From: Lachnospiraceae bacterium
Lineage (GTDB): Bacteria > Bacillota > Clostridia > Lachnospirales > Lachnospiraceae
Assembly (NCBI GenBank): GCA_021203205.1
Contig: JAJQBQ010000018.1
Coordinates: 73,485 to 137,484, forward strand
Length of the DNA stretch: 64,000 nucleotides
Reading direction: 5' to 3'
Positions 7,584 to 17,653 of this stretch are shown here, piece by piece; the first letter of the stretch is position 1; every line of letters starts with the position of its first letter. The position numbers and the translations under genes were made by a program. The notes beneath the pieces were generated by a model. That model was given only the letters and a program-made list of their open reading frames with translations, was not told the DNA's origin and did no database searches.

Positions 7584-8668
7584 GCAGAGATTTAAGTGAA
7601 ACTATGACTGAAAATGAGGATGAAGTTATGACTGAAAATACGGAGATGAGAGTGATTTCCGAGGTCTATCGGCCGTGTATTTGCTGTATGAAAGAGCATA
7701 TGGTTAAGATAGTGCAGGTAGATGAGTATACAGAATTTAAAGATGTGCCGATAGACTATGTAGCTGAATATTTTTATTGTGAAAATGATGACTCGTTTTA
7801 TGAGAATGGCGATATGCTAAGTGCAAACACTCTGCGTATCAAAGACGAGTACCGTAAAAAGATGGGCCTCCTCACATCCGGGGAAATTACCGGCATCCGG
7901 GCGAAATACGGCACCACGCAGAAAGATCTGTGCGCTCTGCTTGGCTGGGGCGAGAAGACAATCACCCGTTACGAGGGACATCAGGTGCAGGACAGGGCAC
8001 ATGACAGCATATTAAAAAAGCTGGATCAGGATCCGGAATGGTTTCTGGAGCTGCTGGTAAAAGGAAAAAATGAAATTCCGGCCGAGGCCTACAGCAGGTA
8101 CTTCCGACTGGCCGCCGAATTGTATGAAAAGGATCAGGATCTGTATCTTCGCAGAGCAGTGGAATCGAAGTATATGCTTATGCAGAATCAGCCGCTGCGA
8201 AACGGGAATGCACCGATCGATCTGGAAAAGCTGGCGGAAGTGATGCAGTATTTTTCCGATTCGGGGGAAGTGTCCTGTCTCTACAAGGTTAAGCTGATGA
8301 AGCTGCTCTGGTACTCGGATGTGCTTGCGTGGCAGCAGAGGGGGCGGGCAATCACCGGCCTTGTATATCAGGCGCAGCCGATGGGAGCAGTGCCGATCTG
8401 CCACGACCTGATTATCCACCTTGAAGGGGTAAACTGCGAGGAAATCGACATGGGGGACGGTGTGACTTATCATTTTCTGCCGGCATCAGGTCATGAATAT
8501 CCGCATCTGACGGAGGAAGAAAAGGGAATCCTTGACAAAGTCATCGCAAAGTTCGGAAAGATGACAAAGGATGAGATCGTGGAGCATATGCATCAGGAAA
8601 AGGCGTATCGGGAAACGCCATTGAAGGAAATTATTTCTTTTGAGTATGCGAATGAGGTATGCTTTTAG
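7580..8668 (+). CDS. MqsA-like antitoxin with C-terminal Panacea (DUF4065/SocA-like) domain
   Basis: A 362-residue antitoxin in three parts. Residues about 30-80 hold a Cys-rich, zinc-finger-like MqsA-type head (CICCMKEH and later CENDDSFYENGD). Residues about 95-150 are a helix-turn-helix (TTQKDLCALLGWGEKTITRYE, written here in part). Residues about 210-350 match the Panacea/GepA type (VKLMKLLWYSDVLAW, GLVYQAQPMGAVP). Panacea domains are known as promiscuous toxin-neutralising modules. The helix-turn-helix probably binds the palindrome at 7105-7118. It overlaps the broken toxin gene, so this appears to be an antitoxin retained without an active partner. Confidence 0.8.
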   Translation: MSRDLSETMTENEDEVMTENTEMRVISEVYRPCICCMKEHMVKIVQVDEYTEFKDVPIDYVAEYFYCENDDSFYENGDMLSANTLRIKDEYRKKMGLLTSGEITGIRAKYGTTQKDLCALLGWGEKTITRYEGHQVQDRAHDSILKKLDQDPEWFLELLVKGKNEIPAEAYSRYFRLAAELYEKDQDLYLRRAVESKYMLMQNQPLRNGNAPIDLEKLAEVMQYFSDSGEVSCLYKVKLMKLLWYSDVLAWQQRGRAITGLVYQAQPMGAVPICHDLIIHLEGVNCEEIDMGDGVTYHFLPASGHEYPHLTEEEKGILDKVIAKFGKMTKDEIVEHMHQEKAYRETPLKEIISFEYANEVCF

Positions 8669-8781
8669 GATATGCTGGCGATTCTCGTAATCTGAGAGTC
8701 ATTCTCGCTTTGTTGGGTGGAATTTTGACTGACGAAATGTTAGAATAAAGCCATCAAACCAACAAAGGGAGGACATTGATT

Positions 8782-9750
8782 ATGGAAAAAAAGACGATCG
8801 GAAGCTTTATCGCCACCTTAAGAAAAGCAAACGGGATGACGCAGAAGGATCTTGCGGAAAAGCTGCATGTGTCAGACAAAACGGTCAGCCGCTGGGAGCG
8901 GGATGAAGGCACGCCGGATCTATCGCTGATCCCGGTGATCGCGGAGATTTTTCAGGTAACCTGTGATGAACTGCTGCGCGGGGAGCGAAAGCCGCCGGAA
9001 GAACGGTCAGAGGCTGCGGACAGTGCGGAGACATCACAGAAAGGCGAACAGCAGCGAAGGCGGATACTGGAAGGCAGTTTCAACCGATACCAAAATCAGT
9101 CCTGCATCGCCATGGGGATCGCCGGGCTGGGCATGTTCGTGGCACTTATTTGTTTTGTTTGTTTTCGGCGCGATATCCTGGGATTCTTCCTTGGAATGAT
9201 ATGTTTTGTTGCGGCAGCTGTGTGTCAGGCAGTCTTTATGAATAACGCATTTTACAGTGTGAGTGTAGACGATTTCGAAAGCGGCGATATTCTCTTCTTC
9301 CGCAGACGAGTGATCATGCTTGCGGAAAAGAGCTTTGGCCTTGCAATCGGGTTGTTCGGCGCTTGCCTCCTGCTGCTGTTTCGACCTGCGCGGGCGCTCG
9401 AAACCTGGCTGGTCTATGGAAGCCTGTTAGCGGCGGCTGCCCTTGTGATATACATGTGCATTTTATATTTTTTGAATGCTTCGATGCTAAAGAAAAGAAA
9501 GTTTGGCATGCCGGAGAGAGAAGAAAAAATCTACTGGGAGAATCATCGCCTGAAACGGAATATTGCAATTGCTCTGGTGGTTGTGCTGGCAGTGACCGTG
9601 ATGATTCATGTGGGGATATTTAACTTGCAGGCTGATGTTGATTTGGATAATTTTATGTTGTGGGAAAGTCTGACTATGGCATCCTTTGTGTTGTATCCTG
9701 TGGAAATTTTGACTGCAATTCTGGTTTACCGGAAGCGTAGAAAAAAATAA
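8782..9750 (+). CDS. XRE-family regulator with C-terminal membrane domain
   Basis: Residues about 5-65 form a clear Cro/C1 helix-turn-helix (MTQKDLAEKLHVSDKTVSRWE) ending in CDELLRGE. A charged linker follows, then a hydrophobic half with about five to six membrane segments (for example CIAMGIAGLGMFVALICFVC). Such membrane-tethered XRE proteins are common in Clostridia and are presumed to couple a membrane signal to transcription; the ligand is unknown. ATG 8782 follows GGGAGG at suitable spacing; a TTG at 8776 is less likely. It stands alone. Confidence 0.85.
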   Translation: MEKKTIGSFIATLRKANGMTQKDLAEKLHVSDKTVSRWERDEGTPDLSLIPVIAEIFQVTCDELLRGERKPPEERSEAADSAETSQKGEQQRRRILEGSFNRYQNQSCIAMGIAGLGMFVALICFVCFRRDILGFFLGMICFVAAAVCQAVFMNNAFYSVSVDDFESGDILFFRRRVIMLAEKSFGLAIGLFGACLLLLFRPARALETWLVYGSLLAAAALVIYMCILYFLNASMLKKRKFGMPEREEKIYWENHRLKRNIAIALVVVLAVTVMIHVGIFNLQADVDLDNFMLWESLTMASFVLYPVEILTAILVYRKRRKK

Positions 9751-9823
9751 TATGTGGTTGCGCCTTGTGACTTGCTTTTTTGGCGGAAATAAGGCATAAT
9801 GTGGACTCGGGAGAAAAGTCGGG

Positions 9824-10024
9824 GTGAATAAATACGAAATTATTATCTGGTGGAACAAGGAAGATAACTGCTATCTGGCAGAGATTCTGGAATTACCTGG
9901 CTGTATGGCAGATGGCAGCATGGTTTCCGAGGTGGCAGCAGCGATTGAGGAAGAAATGAAGCTTTGGATTGAGGTTAATACAGAACGGGGATATGCGATC
10001 CCGCAGCCCAGGGAACTGTCGTAA
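9824..10024 (+). CDS. Solitary HicB-like protein
   Basis: A 66-residue HicB-type protein: YEIIIWWNKEDNCYLAEI, then LELPGCMADGS and a C-terminal amphipathic helix ending YAIPQPRELS. It starts with GTG 9824 after GGGAGAA and GTCGGG. There is no hicA beside it; the next gene is an XRE regulator 70 bases on. It may be an orphan antitoxin or an antitoxin-derived regulator. Confidence 0.75.
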   Translation: MNKYEIIIWWNKEDNCYLAEILELPGCMADGSMVSEVAAAIEEEMKLWIEVNTERGYAIPQPRELS

Positions 10025-10094
10025 AATGGATCGGTTATTTTGTGAAAGTTCCCTGGGGCAGACGGATGTTCACGTAATTGACTGGAGTAAGAGC

Positions 10095-10508
10095 ATGGCA
10101 ACGAAACGATACGAATACCCGAAAATTTCCGCAAAAAAGACCGGGGCAAGGCTCCGGTCGCTATGTAAAAGCTGCAGAATTTCGGTGTGCGAAATTCAGA
10201 AAGAGCTGGGTCTGAGCTCGAATCAGGCGGTTTATAGCTGGTTTAACGGGAAGAACCTGCCTTCGCTGGATAATTTCTATGCCCTGAGCCGTCTGCTTGG
10301 TGTTGCGATGGATGCCATCGCAGTGGATGAGGAAGCGTGTGAGGAAGAAGCGGTGCTGCCGGAGCGTGCATCGGAGTACCATGCGGACGAGGGAGATATT
10401 CAAATCGAGCTTGCGGGTGACAGTGATGCAAACCGTTGCCTGAGGTATGTTTGTGTGCAGAGGTTGCTGACATATCACACGTTATTGGAGAATATGAAAT
10501 ATGCGTGA
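10095..10508 (+). CDS. XRE-family helix-turn-helix protein
   Basis: A 137-residue protein with a Cro/C1-type domain at residues about 10-70: GARLRSLCKSCRISVCEIQ, then LSSNQAVYSWFNGKNLPSLD and an LLGVAMDAI tail. The C-terminal half is acidic and unassigned. ATG 10095 (after GGAGTAAGAG) is preferred; the same frame is open upstream to 9969 across the end of the HicB-like gene, but that part looks non-coding. It could be a cofactor of the HicB-like protein or a regulator of the Wadjet operon that follows; this is only positional inference. Confidence 0.75.
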   Translation: MATKRYEYPKISAKKTGARLRSLCKSCRISVCEIQKELGLSSNQAVYSWFNGKNLPSLDNFYALSRLLGVAMDAIAVDEEACEEEAVLPERASEYHADEGDIQIELAGDSDANRCLRYVCVQRLLTYHTLLENMKYA

Positions 10509-10699
10509 TCCTCGAAATAAATGAAACGGATGAGGATGAAAAAACGTTTGTAAGTGCCTAAATCACTTTCAGGACGATAGAAGTGCTGCAGGGAGACAGG
10601 ATATTTCATGAATTATAAGATTTTAAGAATGAAAATCTTATGAAATCTGCGATTCGCCGAATGAAATAGCTACAGCAAAAACTGCAAGGGAGGCCCCTG

Positions 10700-12184
10700 A
10701 TGGAGGTGACAGAGAAAGTCATCCGCCCGGTGACGGAAACAAAGTATTTGAATGCGGATAATGTGGACCGGTACAGGTGCATTATGCGCATTTTTTATGA
10801 GAATTACGGGAAGCTGCGCTACTGGCTCTACCAGGAGGATGTCTACGCGCAGATGATACAGGATCCGTATTTTGCCGATTACCGCATGGACCAGTGCCAG
10901 CAGGATCTGGCGATGCTGACCGAGTGGAAGAATCTGGTCACCATGCAGGATACCCGCAGGGTCACCTCCCTGGAGGAGTTCCGAAATAAAAAATATCAGT
11001 ACCAGATGTCCGCCTACAGCGTGGAGATCGAGCGGCTTGTGCTGCGGCTGGAAAATCTGCAGGTCGAGGGGGCGTCCCTGGAGCCAACGCTGCTGGAGCG
11101 GATCCGGCGTGCGCTGGAGCGCTTCCCGCAGATGGCGGGGGCGGAAGCTGAGGAGGTTCATCTCTGGTGGAATGATTTGAACCATGATTTCGGCCGACTG
11201 AATCAGAATTATCAGGACTATATCCGCGACCTGAACAGCGTCAAGGCGGAGGAGATGATGCGCACCAGGGAATTCCTGGTGTTTAAGGACAAATTGGTGG
11301 AGTATTTGCGCAGCTTTGTTCAGGGGTTACAGCGGAACACGGGCGTGATCGAGGAGTGCTTCCGCCTGCTGGATCCATCCGTCGTGGAGACGGTGCTCGC
11401 AAAGGTCGTGGAATATGAACAGTCCATCCCCCGGCTGGACGTGGAGGTGACGGACGAGCAGCTGGCGCAGAATGTGTATGACCGCTACCAGAGCATCCGC
11501 GACTGGTTTGTGTCGGAGGAGGGCAGGGAGAACGAGGCCGGAAAGCTGTTCGATGCTACGAACGAGATCATCCGCCGCATCACCCGCTACGCCGCCACGC
11601 TCAGCGAGAAAAATGCCCTGGGGGCAAACCGCAAGGAGGAGTACCGCCATGTGGCGGAGATTTTTCTGGGGTGTCGGGATCTGACGGAGGCGCACCGCAT
11701 GTCCGCCATGGTGTTCGGGATGGAGCGGACCTTTCATTTCAGGGGAGACGGCGACCGTGTCACGGACAGCATGAACGCGGGGGTTTACGAGGAGCCCGCC
11801 GCAGAATTCCTGCTTAAGCCCAGGACCCGCACCTACCGGGAAAAGACAAACCGCAGCGCCATCCGTGATTCCCGAAAGGAAAAGGCGGAGGCGAAAAAGA
11901 AGCTGCTGGAAGAGATGGAGAAGGATCGGCAGGATGTCGCAAAACTGGAGCGGGATGGCGCGATCGACTTTTCAGCGCTTCCGGTCATCACGCCGCGGGT
12001 GCGGGAAATTCTGCTGAAGTGGCTCTCGGATGCGCTGGAGGACAACGATTATACGGCGAAAACCGAGGACGGGAGGGCGCTTACGTTGGATCTGACCAGG
12101 GCGAAAGAGCGCTGTGTGGTGCACTGCGAGGATGGAAACTTTACCATGCCGTGTCTGAGGATCGTATTTTTTAAACAGGAGTAA
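10700..12184 (+). CDS. jetA: Wadjet anti-plasmid system, JetA (MukF-like kleisin)
   Basis: A 494-residue mainly helical protein. It starts at ATG 10700 after AGGGAGG and is the first gene of a jetABCD operon. In Wadjet the JetA protein is the kleisin-like subunit that joins the heads of the JetC SMC ATPase, comparable to MukF. Order, lengths and the JetC/JetD partners identify it; a winged-helix-like N-terminus (residues about 10-90) and long helices after residue 150 are visible. The four genes together recognise and cut closed circular DNA such as plasmids. I see no truncation. Confidence 0.85.
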   Translation: MEVTEKVIRPVTETKYLNADNVDRYRCIMRIFYENYGKLRYWLYQEDVYAQMIQDPYFADYRMDQCQQDLAMLTEWKNLVTMQDTRRVTSLEEFRNKKYQYQMSAYSVEIERLVLRLENLQVEGASLEPTLLERIRRALERFPQMAGAEAEEVHLWWNDLNHDFGRLNQNYQDYIRDLNSVKAEEMMRTREFLVFKDKLVEYLRSFVQGLQRNTGVIEECFRLLDPSVVETVLAKVVEYEQSIPRLDVEVTDEQLAQNVYDRYQSIRDWFVSEEGRENEAGKLFDATNEIIRRITRYAATLSEKNALGANRKEEYRHVAEIFLGCRDLTEAHRMSAMVFGMERTFHFRGDGDRVTDSMNAGVYEEPAAEFLLKPRTRTYREKTNRSAIRDSRKEKAEAKKKLLEEMEKDRQDVAKLERDGAIDFSALPVITPRVREILLKWLSDALEDNDYTAKTEDGRALTLDLTRAKERCVVHCEDGNFTMPCLRIVFFKQE

Positions 12185-12188
12185 CTAC

Positions 12189-13343
12189 GTGAGAGAAGAG
12201 CTTGAGCTGCTGCTGAACCGGCGGTGGGTATTGAAATCGGAAGATAAGGAAGCGTACTACCGCGTGCGGGATTCCATCGGGGAACTCCGCCGCTTTGTTT
12301 CCGACAAGCTGGGATGCCAGATCATTGACAATTCTCTGCTTGTGAAAATGGAAAAAATCCCGGCGGCCCCGGAGAGTTTTATGGGTATCGAGGAATTTTC
12401 TTCCACGGAGGAGTACGCGTTTTTCTGTATATTGCTGATGTTTTTGGAAGACCGGGACGCGGAGGAGCAGTTTATCCTTTCGCAGCTGACGGAATATCTG
12501 TCGGCGAACATGCCGGGACAGGGCGTGGACTGGACGATCTACACCACGCGCCGCCATCTGATCCGCGTGCTGCGCTATGCCGTGGATCAGGGTATTTTAA
12601 AGGTGACGGATGGGAGCGATGATCTGTTCATGGAAAATCCGGACGGTGAGGTGCTCTACGAAAATACCGGAGTGTCCCGCTATTTTATGCGGCATTTCTC
12701 CCGCGATATCACGGATTACCGGCAGCCATCGGACTTTGAAAAGAGCGAATGGTTCGAGATGGATGAGGACCGGGGCATGGCCAGACGGAACCGCGTGTAT
12801 CGGCGCCTGCTGTTTACGCCGGGAATGTACCGGGAAAACTGTCCGGAAGAAGATTTTGAATACCTGAAATATTACGGCAGACGTCTGACGGAGGATCTGG
12901 AGCAGAATTTTGACTGCCGGGTACATATCCATAAAAGCAGTGCTTTCGTGCTGATGGGCGAGGAGAGCCGGATGGGGCGCGGGTTTCCGGGAAACAATGC
13001 CATGTCCGACATTCTGCTTTTGTGTTTCAGCGAGATACAGGAGCGCGTGCGTTCGGGCGTGTGGATGGCATCCAAAAATGAAGTCGTTCGGGTGGATCAG
13101 ACGGAGTTTGAACGTATGTTAAAGTCCCTGAAAGCGGAATATGGCGCGGGATTCCCCAAGAATTACCGTGAGCTTCCCGATGGCGAATTTGTGCAGGAAG
13201 TCATGGCGGAGATGGAGCGCTGGACTGTGCTGTCACGTGAGGAGGATACACATCAGGTGATCATCTGGCCGGCGGCGGGAAAGCTGGCCGGGAGATTCCC
13301 GAAGGATTATGAAGGCGCGGGGACAGAGAGGAGGCCAGAGTGA
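12189..13343 (+). CDS. jetB: Wadjet anti-plasmid system, JetB (MukE-like, DUF4194 type)
   Basis: A 384-residue protein beginning at GTG 12189, four bases after the jetA stop, with GGAG just upstream. Order and size match JetB, the MukE-like KITE subunit with tandem winged helices that binds the kleisin. Its stop overlaps the jetC start by four bases (GTGA), showing translational coupling. The first about 300 residues hold the expected helical and winged-helix pattern; the end (EGAGTERRPE) looks like a disordered tail. No catalytic motif is expected or seen. Confidence 0.85.
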   Translation: MREELELLLNRRWVLKSEDKEAYYRVRDSIGELRRFVSDKLGCQIIDNSLLVKMEKIPAAPESFMGIEEFSSTEEYAFFCILLMFLEDRDAEEQFILSQLTEYLSANMPGQGVDWTIYTTRRHLIRVLRYAVDQGILKVTDGSDDLFMENPDGEVLYENTGVSRYFMRHFSRDITDYRQPSDFEKSEWFEMDEDRGMARRNRVYRRLLFTPGMYRENCPEEDFEYLKYYGRRLTEDLEQNFDCRVHIHKSSAFVLMGEESRMGRGFPGNNAMSDILLLCFSEIQERVRSGVWMASKNEVVRVDQTEFERMLKSLKAEYGAGFPKNYRELPDGEFVQEVMAEMERWTVLSREEDTHQVIIWPAAGKLAGRFPKDYEGAGTERRPE

Positions 13344-16300
13344 ACAGCAGATGGCAGGCGAATAAGATAGGCTTTTTGAATTTCTGGTATTACGACGAGC
13401 AGGAGTTCGCGTTTTCAAACGGGCGGATGCTGCTGCGCGGTTCCAACGGCTCCGGAAAGTCCGTGACCATGCAGAGCGTGGTGCCACTGCTCTTAGACGG
13501 CAATATGAGCCCGGAGCGGCTGGACCCCTTCGGCTCCCGCGACCGGAAGATGATCGGTTATCTTCTCGAGGAGGACGATGAGCGGGAGGAGCGAACCGGC
13601 TATCTCTACATGGAGTTTAAGCGTGTGGAAAGCGAGACGTATCTTACCATCGGCATGGGCATCCGGGCGAGACGCGGAAAGCAGCTGGACAAGTGGTATT
13701 TCGGCATCGCGGACGGAAGGCGCATCGGGAAGGATTTCTTCTTATATAAAGAGACGGACGAGCGGGTACCTTTTTCGAAAAAAGAGCTGGAAAACCGGCT
13801 GGCCGGCGGCGGGGTGTTGTTTGACCGCCAGTCGGACTACATGGCCTATGTGAATCGCATGGTTTTCGGATTCGATACCGTGGACGAATATCGGGAGATG
13901 CTGGATCTGCTGATCCAGCTGCGCACGCCAAAACTGTCGAAGGACTTCAAGCCTACCGTTATCAATGAGATTTTAAGTGATTCCCTCCAGCCGCTGTCGG
14001 ATGAGGATCTGCGCCCCATGTCCGAGGCCATCGAAAACATGGACGCGATGAACATGAATCTGAAGAGCCGGCAGGAAGGAAAGCAGGCGGCAGAGAAGAT
14101 TTACAGGGTACTGGATCGCTATAACCGCCTGAATTTGTATGAAAAGGCGGAGCGGCTGGAGACGAATCAGAAACAGCGGCAGCAGTCGGAGCGCGAGAAG
14201 AAAGCGCAGGAAACAGAGCGGGATGCCTGCATTGCCAGACGGAAAGAGCTTGGCGAAGAGAGAAACCGCATGGAAGCCAAGCGTCAGGCCATGGAAAAGG
14301 AGCGGGACTCCCTAAATAAGAGCGATGCCGTGGCACTCAAGACGAGGGAAGAGGAATTAAACGTCCTGCTACAGGAAAAAGAAAAGCAGCTGCAGGAGCA
14401 GGAAGCGAGACTCCGCCAGAAGCAGGAACAGTTCACGGACATGGAGGCCAGACAGCGGGAGGAAGAGAACCGGAGATATCAGAAAGAACTTGAGCTTCTG
14501 GACATTCTGGAGGAGATGGATGAAGAAGCGGAGGAAATGTCCTTCGATGAACATACGTATTTTGGTAAAAACTTCAAAGAACACTTTCAGGAGGCATTTT
14601 CTTTTGATGATCATGCGACGCAGGTAAAGCGCACCGGGGAGGGCATCCGTCAGGGGCTGGAAATCCTGCGCAGAGAGGACACCTGCAGAAGGCAGGTGGA
14701 GGAGAAGCGGCTGGACATCGAGAGGCAGCACCGGAAAACGGACGCGGCACAGCGGGAGATCACAAAACGGGAGACCACGATGGTCGAGACCCAGAACGAT
14801 TACAAAGAACAGCTGTACACCTGGAACGCGTCCAATGAAGAGTTGAAGCTTGCGAGGGAAACGCTGATTTGGTTGTCAGAATTCGTGGATGACTATACGG
14901 AAAACTCCGATTTCGCGGCGGCAAAGCAGCCGGTCGCCGACCAGTGGATGGCATGCAAGGGCGCATTGAATGACGGGTTGCTTCAAAAGGAACGTCTGCT
15001 CCGTGAAAACGGGGAGCAGCTGGCAGAGCTGCGTAAAGAGCTTGACGAGTGGGAGAACCACAAAGAGCCGGAGCCGGAGCGCAGCGAAGCTGTCCGCAAA
15101 AACCGGGAGCGCCTGAACGCCCTGGGAATTTCGTATCAGGAATTTTATAAGGTGATCGAGTTCGGGCAGGACCTGGATCCTGCAGCCTGCGACCGGCTGG
15201 AAGAGGCATTGCTGCACATGGGCATCCTGGACGCGCTGGTGGTGGACGAGGCGGACCGGGAGCGCGTGCTGGCAGCGGATCCGGGATGCCAGGATCGCTA
15301 TCTGTTCACAGGAAAGGAAAATCCGAAAAAGAGCCTGCTGGATGTGCTGGATCTGAACGATGAGGTGAATGACCTGTTCCTGAATCAGAGGATGCTGACC
15401 ATTCTGTCCGGAATCGCTTATGGAGATGAGGATGGCAGTGATGTTGACGGTGGAGCAGAAAAAAACGTCAGCACCCGAATCCTCGAAAATGGCACATATC
15501 AGATCGGTGTCCTTACCGGAACCGTGACCGGGGAGTACAAGGCCGGGTTTCTGGGAACCAGAGCCCGGGAGAGAAACCGGCAGGAGAAGATCGCCCGCTG
15601 CAGGGAGGCGATTGCGGCTCTGGAAGAGGAGGAAAACCGGCTGAGCAGGGAAGCGGAAGAACTCCGCAGCCGGATCGGAAAGCTTGCCCTGGAGTACGAT
15701 GAATTTCCCGGAGATGAGAACCTGCGGAAAGCCTGCCGCCTGTTGGCGGACGCGGTTCGCGAAAGTGAACGCCTCAACGCGGAAGCGCTTCGGATGGAGG
15801 GAGAGCTGAAGGAGCTGTCGGAGAGGCAGAAAGAACTGTATAAGGAAGCACTTCAGATCGCGGAGAAGCTTGCCTTAAAGTGCAGTTATGAGACATTCCT
15901 GCGGGCGGACGAAGCCTCCAGGTCTTACGGGCAGCATTTTTATCAGCTGAAATCCGGGCACGAGGTGTACCGGCAGATCCTGTCCGGTCAGGAAAATCTG
16001 CGGGAGCGCATGGAAGACCTTGAGGCAGACATGGATCAGATCCGCTATGACGCGGGGAATACGGAACGCGCCAGAAAGCGGGAGACGGCGGAGCGGGATT
16101 CCATCCGTGAACAGCTTAAGCTGACCGACTACGAGGAAATCCGCGAGCGACTGGATGCCTGCGTGAAATGGCTAAATGAATATCCGCAGGCGATGCAGAC
16201 CTGTGTGGTGGAACAGACCAGGCAGGAGGAGCGGATCCGGGCGCTGGATGAGCAGCTGGAAAAAGGTGAGGAGCAGATGGAAGAGCTCACCCGCAAAGGA

Positions 16301-17653
16301 GCACATCTGACGCGCTGCTATGAGGCGGAGCTGGCGCTGGGGTGCGTGGATCTGCCGCCGGAGCTTGCAGCTGTCATCGGAAAAACAGGCGGACTGTCGG
16401 CAAAGGCAGAGGAAGGGATGTCTGAGGAAGGAATGGATGGTTTGTCCGCAAAGCCGACAGACAGGATGCCTGCGGAAGCGGCGGGTGGTTTTTCTGTAAA
16501 GTCGGGTGGTCTTTCCGCAAATGTTACAGACGCTTCGCCCATGGACAGAACAGACGGGAAAAAGAACGGGAGACGGGAGAGGGCGGTGGCGGCGACTGCA
16601 CCGAAAATTCGCGCTTTTCTCGAACCCGGAGCAAAAGACCTTCAGAAAGACAAGATCATCGCAGAACTGAATCAGGTTTTCTTTGAAAACCGCGGGCAGC
16701 TGACGGATTACCAGCCGGTACAGATCAGCCTCTTTGAGGATTTGGATAAAATGGCGGAAAAAGGAGACCCGTCGGCAAAGCGACTCGACATTCAGGCGAG
16801 GTATCAGGGCATCCAGATCCCCTTCCGCAGTCTGCTGGAGCATCTGGAGAGAGATATCGAAGAGCTGAAAGAACTCATCCACGACAGCGACCGGGAGCTG
16901 TTTGAGGATATTCTTTCCAACACGGTCAGCCGCAAAATCCGCGCGAAAATCAACAGCTCCATGGCCTGGGTGGAGAAGATGAACGCGCTGATGGGCAGCA
17001 TGAACACATCGAGCGGCCTGAAGCTGAGTCTGCGCTGGCGGAGCCGCACGGCAGAGAGCGAGGATCAGCTTGACACCAGAGATCTGGTAGACCTTCTGAA
17101 AAAGGACTACCGCGTGATGCGCGAGGATGAGGCGGAACGGCTTTCCAGACATTTCCGCTCGAAGGTGGACGAGGCGAGGCGCAGTTCAAAGGAGAGCGGC
17201 GGTGCGGTATCCTTTTATCAGGTAATGAAGGATGCGTTGGACTACCGGAAGTGGTTCGAGTTCCAGCTTTATTCCCAGAAAACGGGCGAGAGGCAGAAAG
17301 AACTGACGAACAGCGTGTTTGGCACCTTCAGCGGCGGTGAAAAGGCCATGTCTATGTATGTGCCGCTGTTTTCAGCGGTGGTAGCCAAATATCAGGGCGG
17401 CCGCGCGGATGCCCCGCGAATTATCTCGCTGGACGAAGCCTTTGCCGGTGTCGACAACCGCAATATCCGCGACATGTTCCGGCTGATGTCGGAATTTGAG
17501 TTTGATTTTATCATCAACTCTCAGGTACTCTGGGGCGACTGTGACACGCTGGACGCGCTGGCCATTTACCAGCTCCACCGGCCGGAAAACGCGAAATTTG
17601 TGACGGTCATGTCCTACCGCTGGAACGGCAGGTACAGGGAGATGATAGAGTAA
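13340..17653 (+). CDS. jetC: Wadjet anti-plasmid system, JetC (SMC/MukB-like ATPase)
   Basis: A 1437-residue SMC-type ATPase starting at GTG 13340 inside the jetB stop. Walker A is GSNGSGKSV (about residue 34), the signature is FSGGEKAMS (about 1331) and Walker B is IISLDEAFAG (about 1361). Two long coiled-coil arms (about 260-480 and 760-1010) flank a hinge-like centre. JetC is the motor that extrudes DNA loops before cleavage. Residues about 1015-1088, in the returning arm, form a low-complexity insert with repeated GLSAK-type phrases and no heptad pattern, which is unusual for an SMC arm. All ATPase motifs are intact. Confidence 0.92.
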   Translation: MNSRWQANKIGFLNFWYYDEQEFAFSNGRMLLRGSNGSGKSVTMQSVVPLLLDGNMSPERLDPFGSRDRKMIGYLLEEDDEREERTGYLYMEFKRVESETYLTIGMGIRARRGKQLDKWYFGIADGRRIGKDFFLYKETDERVPFSKKELENRLAGGGVLFDRQSDYMAYVNRMVFGFDTVDEYREMLDLLIQLRTPKLSKDFKPTVINEILSDSLQPLSDEDLRPMSEAIENMDAMNMNLKSRQEGKQAAEKIYRVLDRYNRLNLYEKAERLETNQKQRQQSEREKKAQETERDACIARRKELGEERNRMEAKRQAMEKERDSLNKSDAVALKTREEELNVLLQEKEKQLQEQEARLRQKQEQFTDMEARQREEENRRYQKELELLDILEEMDEEAEEMSFDEHTYFGKNFKEHFQEAFSFDDHATQVKRTGEGIRQGLEILRREDTCRRQVEEKRLDIERQHRKTDAAQREITKRETTMVETQNDYKEQLYTWNASNEELKLARETLIWLSEFVDDYTENSDFAAAKQPVADQWMACKGALNDGLLQKERLLRENGEQLAELRKELDEWENHKEPEPERSEAVRKNRERLNALGISYQEFYKVIEFGQDLDPAACDRLEEALLHMGILDALVVDEADRERVLAADPGCQDRYLFTGKENPKKSLLDVLDLNDEVNDLFLNQRMLTILSGIAYGDEDGSDVDGGAEKNVSTRILENGTYQIGVLTGTVTGEYKAGFLGTRARERNRQEKIARCREAIAALEEEENRLSREAEELRSRIGKLALEYDEFPGDENLRKACRLLADAVRESERLNAEALRMEGELKELSERQKELYKEALQIAEKLALKCSYETFLRADEASRSYGQHFYQLKSGHEVYRQILSGQENLRERMEDLEADMDQIRYDAGNTERARKRETAERDSIREQLKLTDYEEIRERLDACVKWLNEYPQAMQTCVVEQTRQEERIRALDEQLEKGEEQMEELTRKGAHLTRCYEAELALGCVDLPPELAAVIGKTGGLSAKAEEGMSEEGMDGLSAKPTDRMPAEAAGGFSVKSGGLSANVTDASPMDRTDGKKNGRRERAVAATAPKIRAFLEPGAKDLQKDKIIAELNQVFFENRGQLTDYQPVQISLFEDLDKMAEKGDPSAKRLDIQARYQGIQIPFRSLLEHLERDIEELKELIHDSDRELFEDILSNTVSRKIRAKINSSMAWVEKMNALMGSMNTSSGLKLSLRWRSRTAESEDQLDTRDLVDLLKKDYRVMREDEAERLSRHFRSKVDEARRSSKESGGAVSFYQVMKDALDYRKWFEFQLYSQKTGERQKELTNSVFGTFSGGEKAMSMYVPLFSAVVAKYQGGRADAPRIISLDEAFAGVDNRNIRDMFRLMSEFEFDFIINSQVLWGDCDTLDALAIYQLHRPENAKFVTVMSYRWNGRYREMIE
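16381..16605 (+). repeat. Low-complexity in-frame insert in jetC
   Basis: About 75 codons encode imperfect repeats around GLSAK, GFSVK and GLSAN separated by Glu/Asp/Met/Pro-rich spacers. The segment interrupts a coiled-coil arm and lacks the heptad pattern of its surroundings. Borders are estimated by eye. Confidence 0.6.

Noticed and set aside
9969..10094. An N-terminal extension of the XRE gene overlapping the HicB-like gene
   Set aside because: It overlaps a recognisable HicB-like gene in another frame, and ATG 10095 has a proper ribosome site.
16172..17152. A 326-residue minus-strand open frame opposite jetC
   Set aside because: It is antisense to the conserved end of JetC, low in complexity and without a ribosome site.
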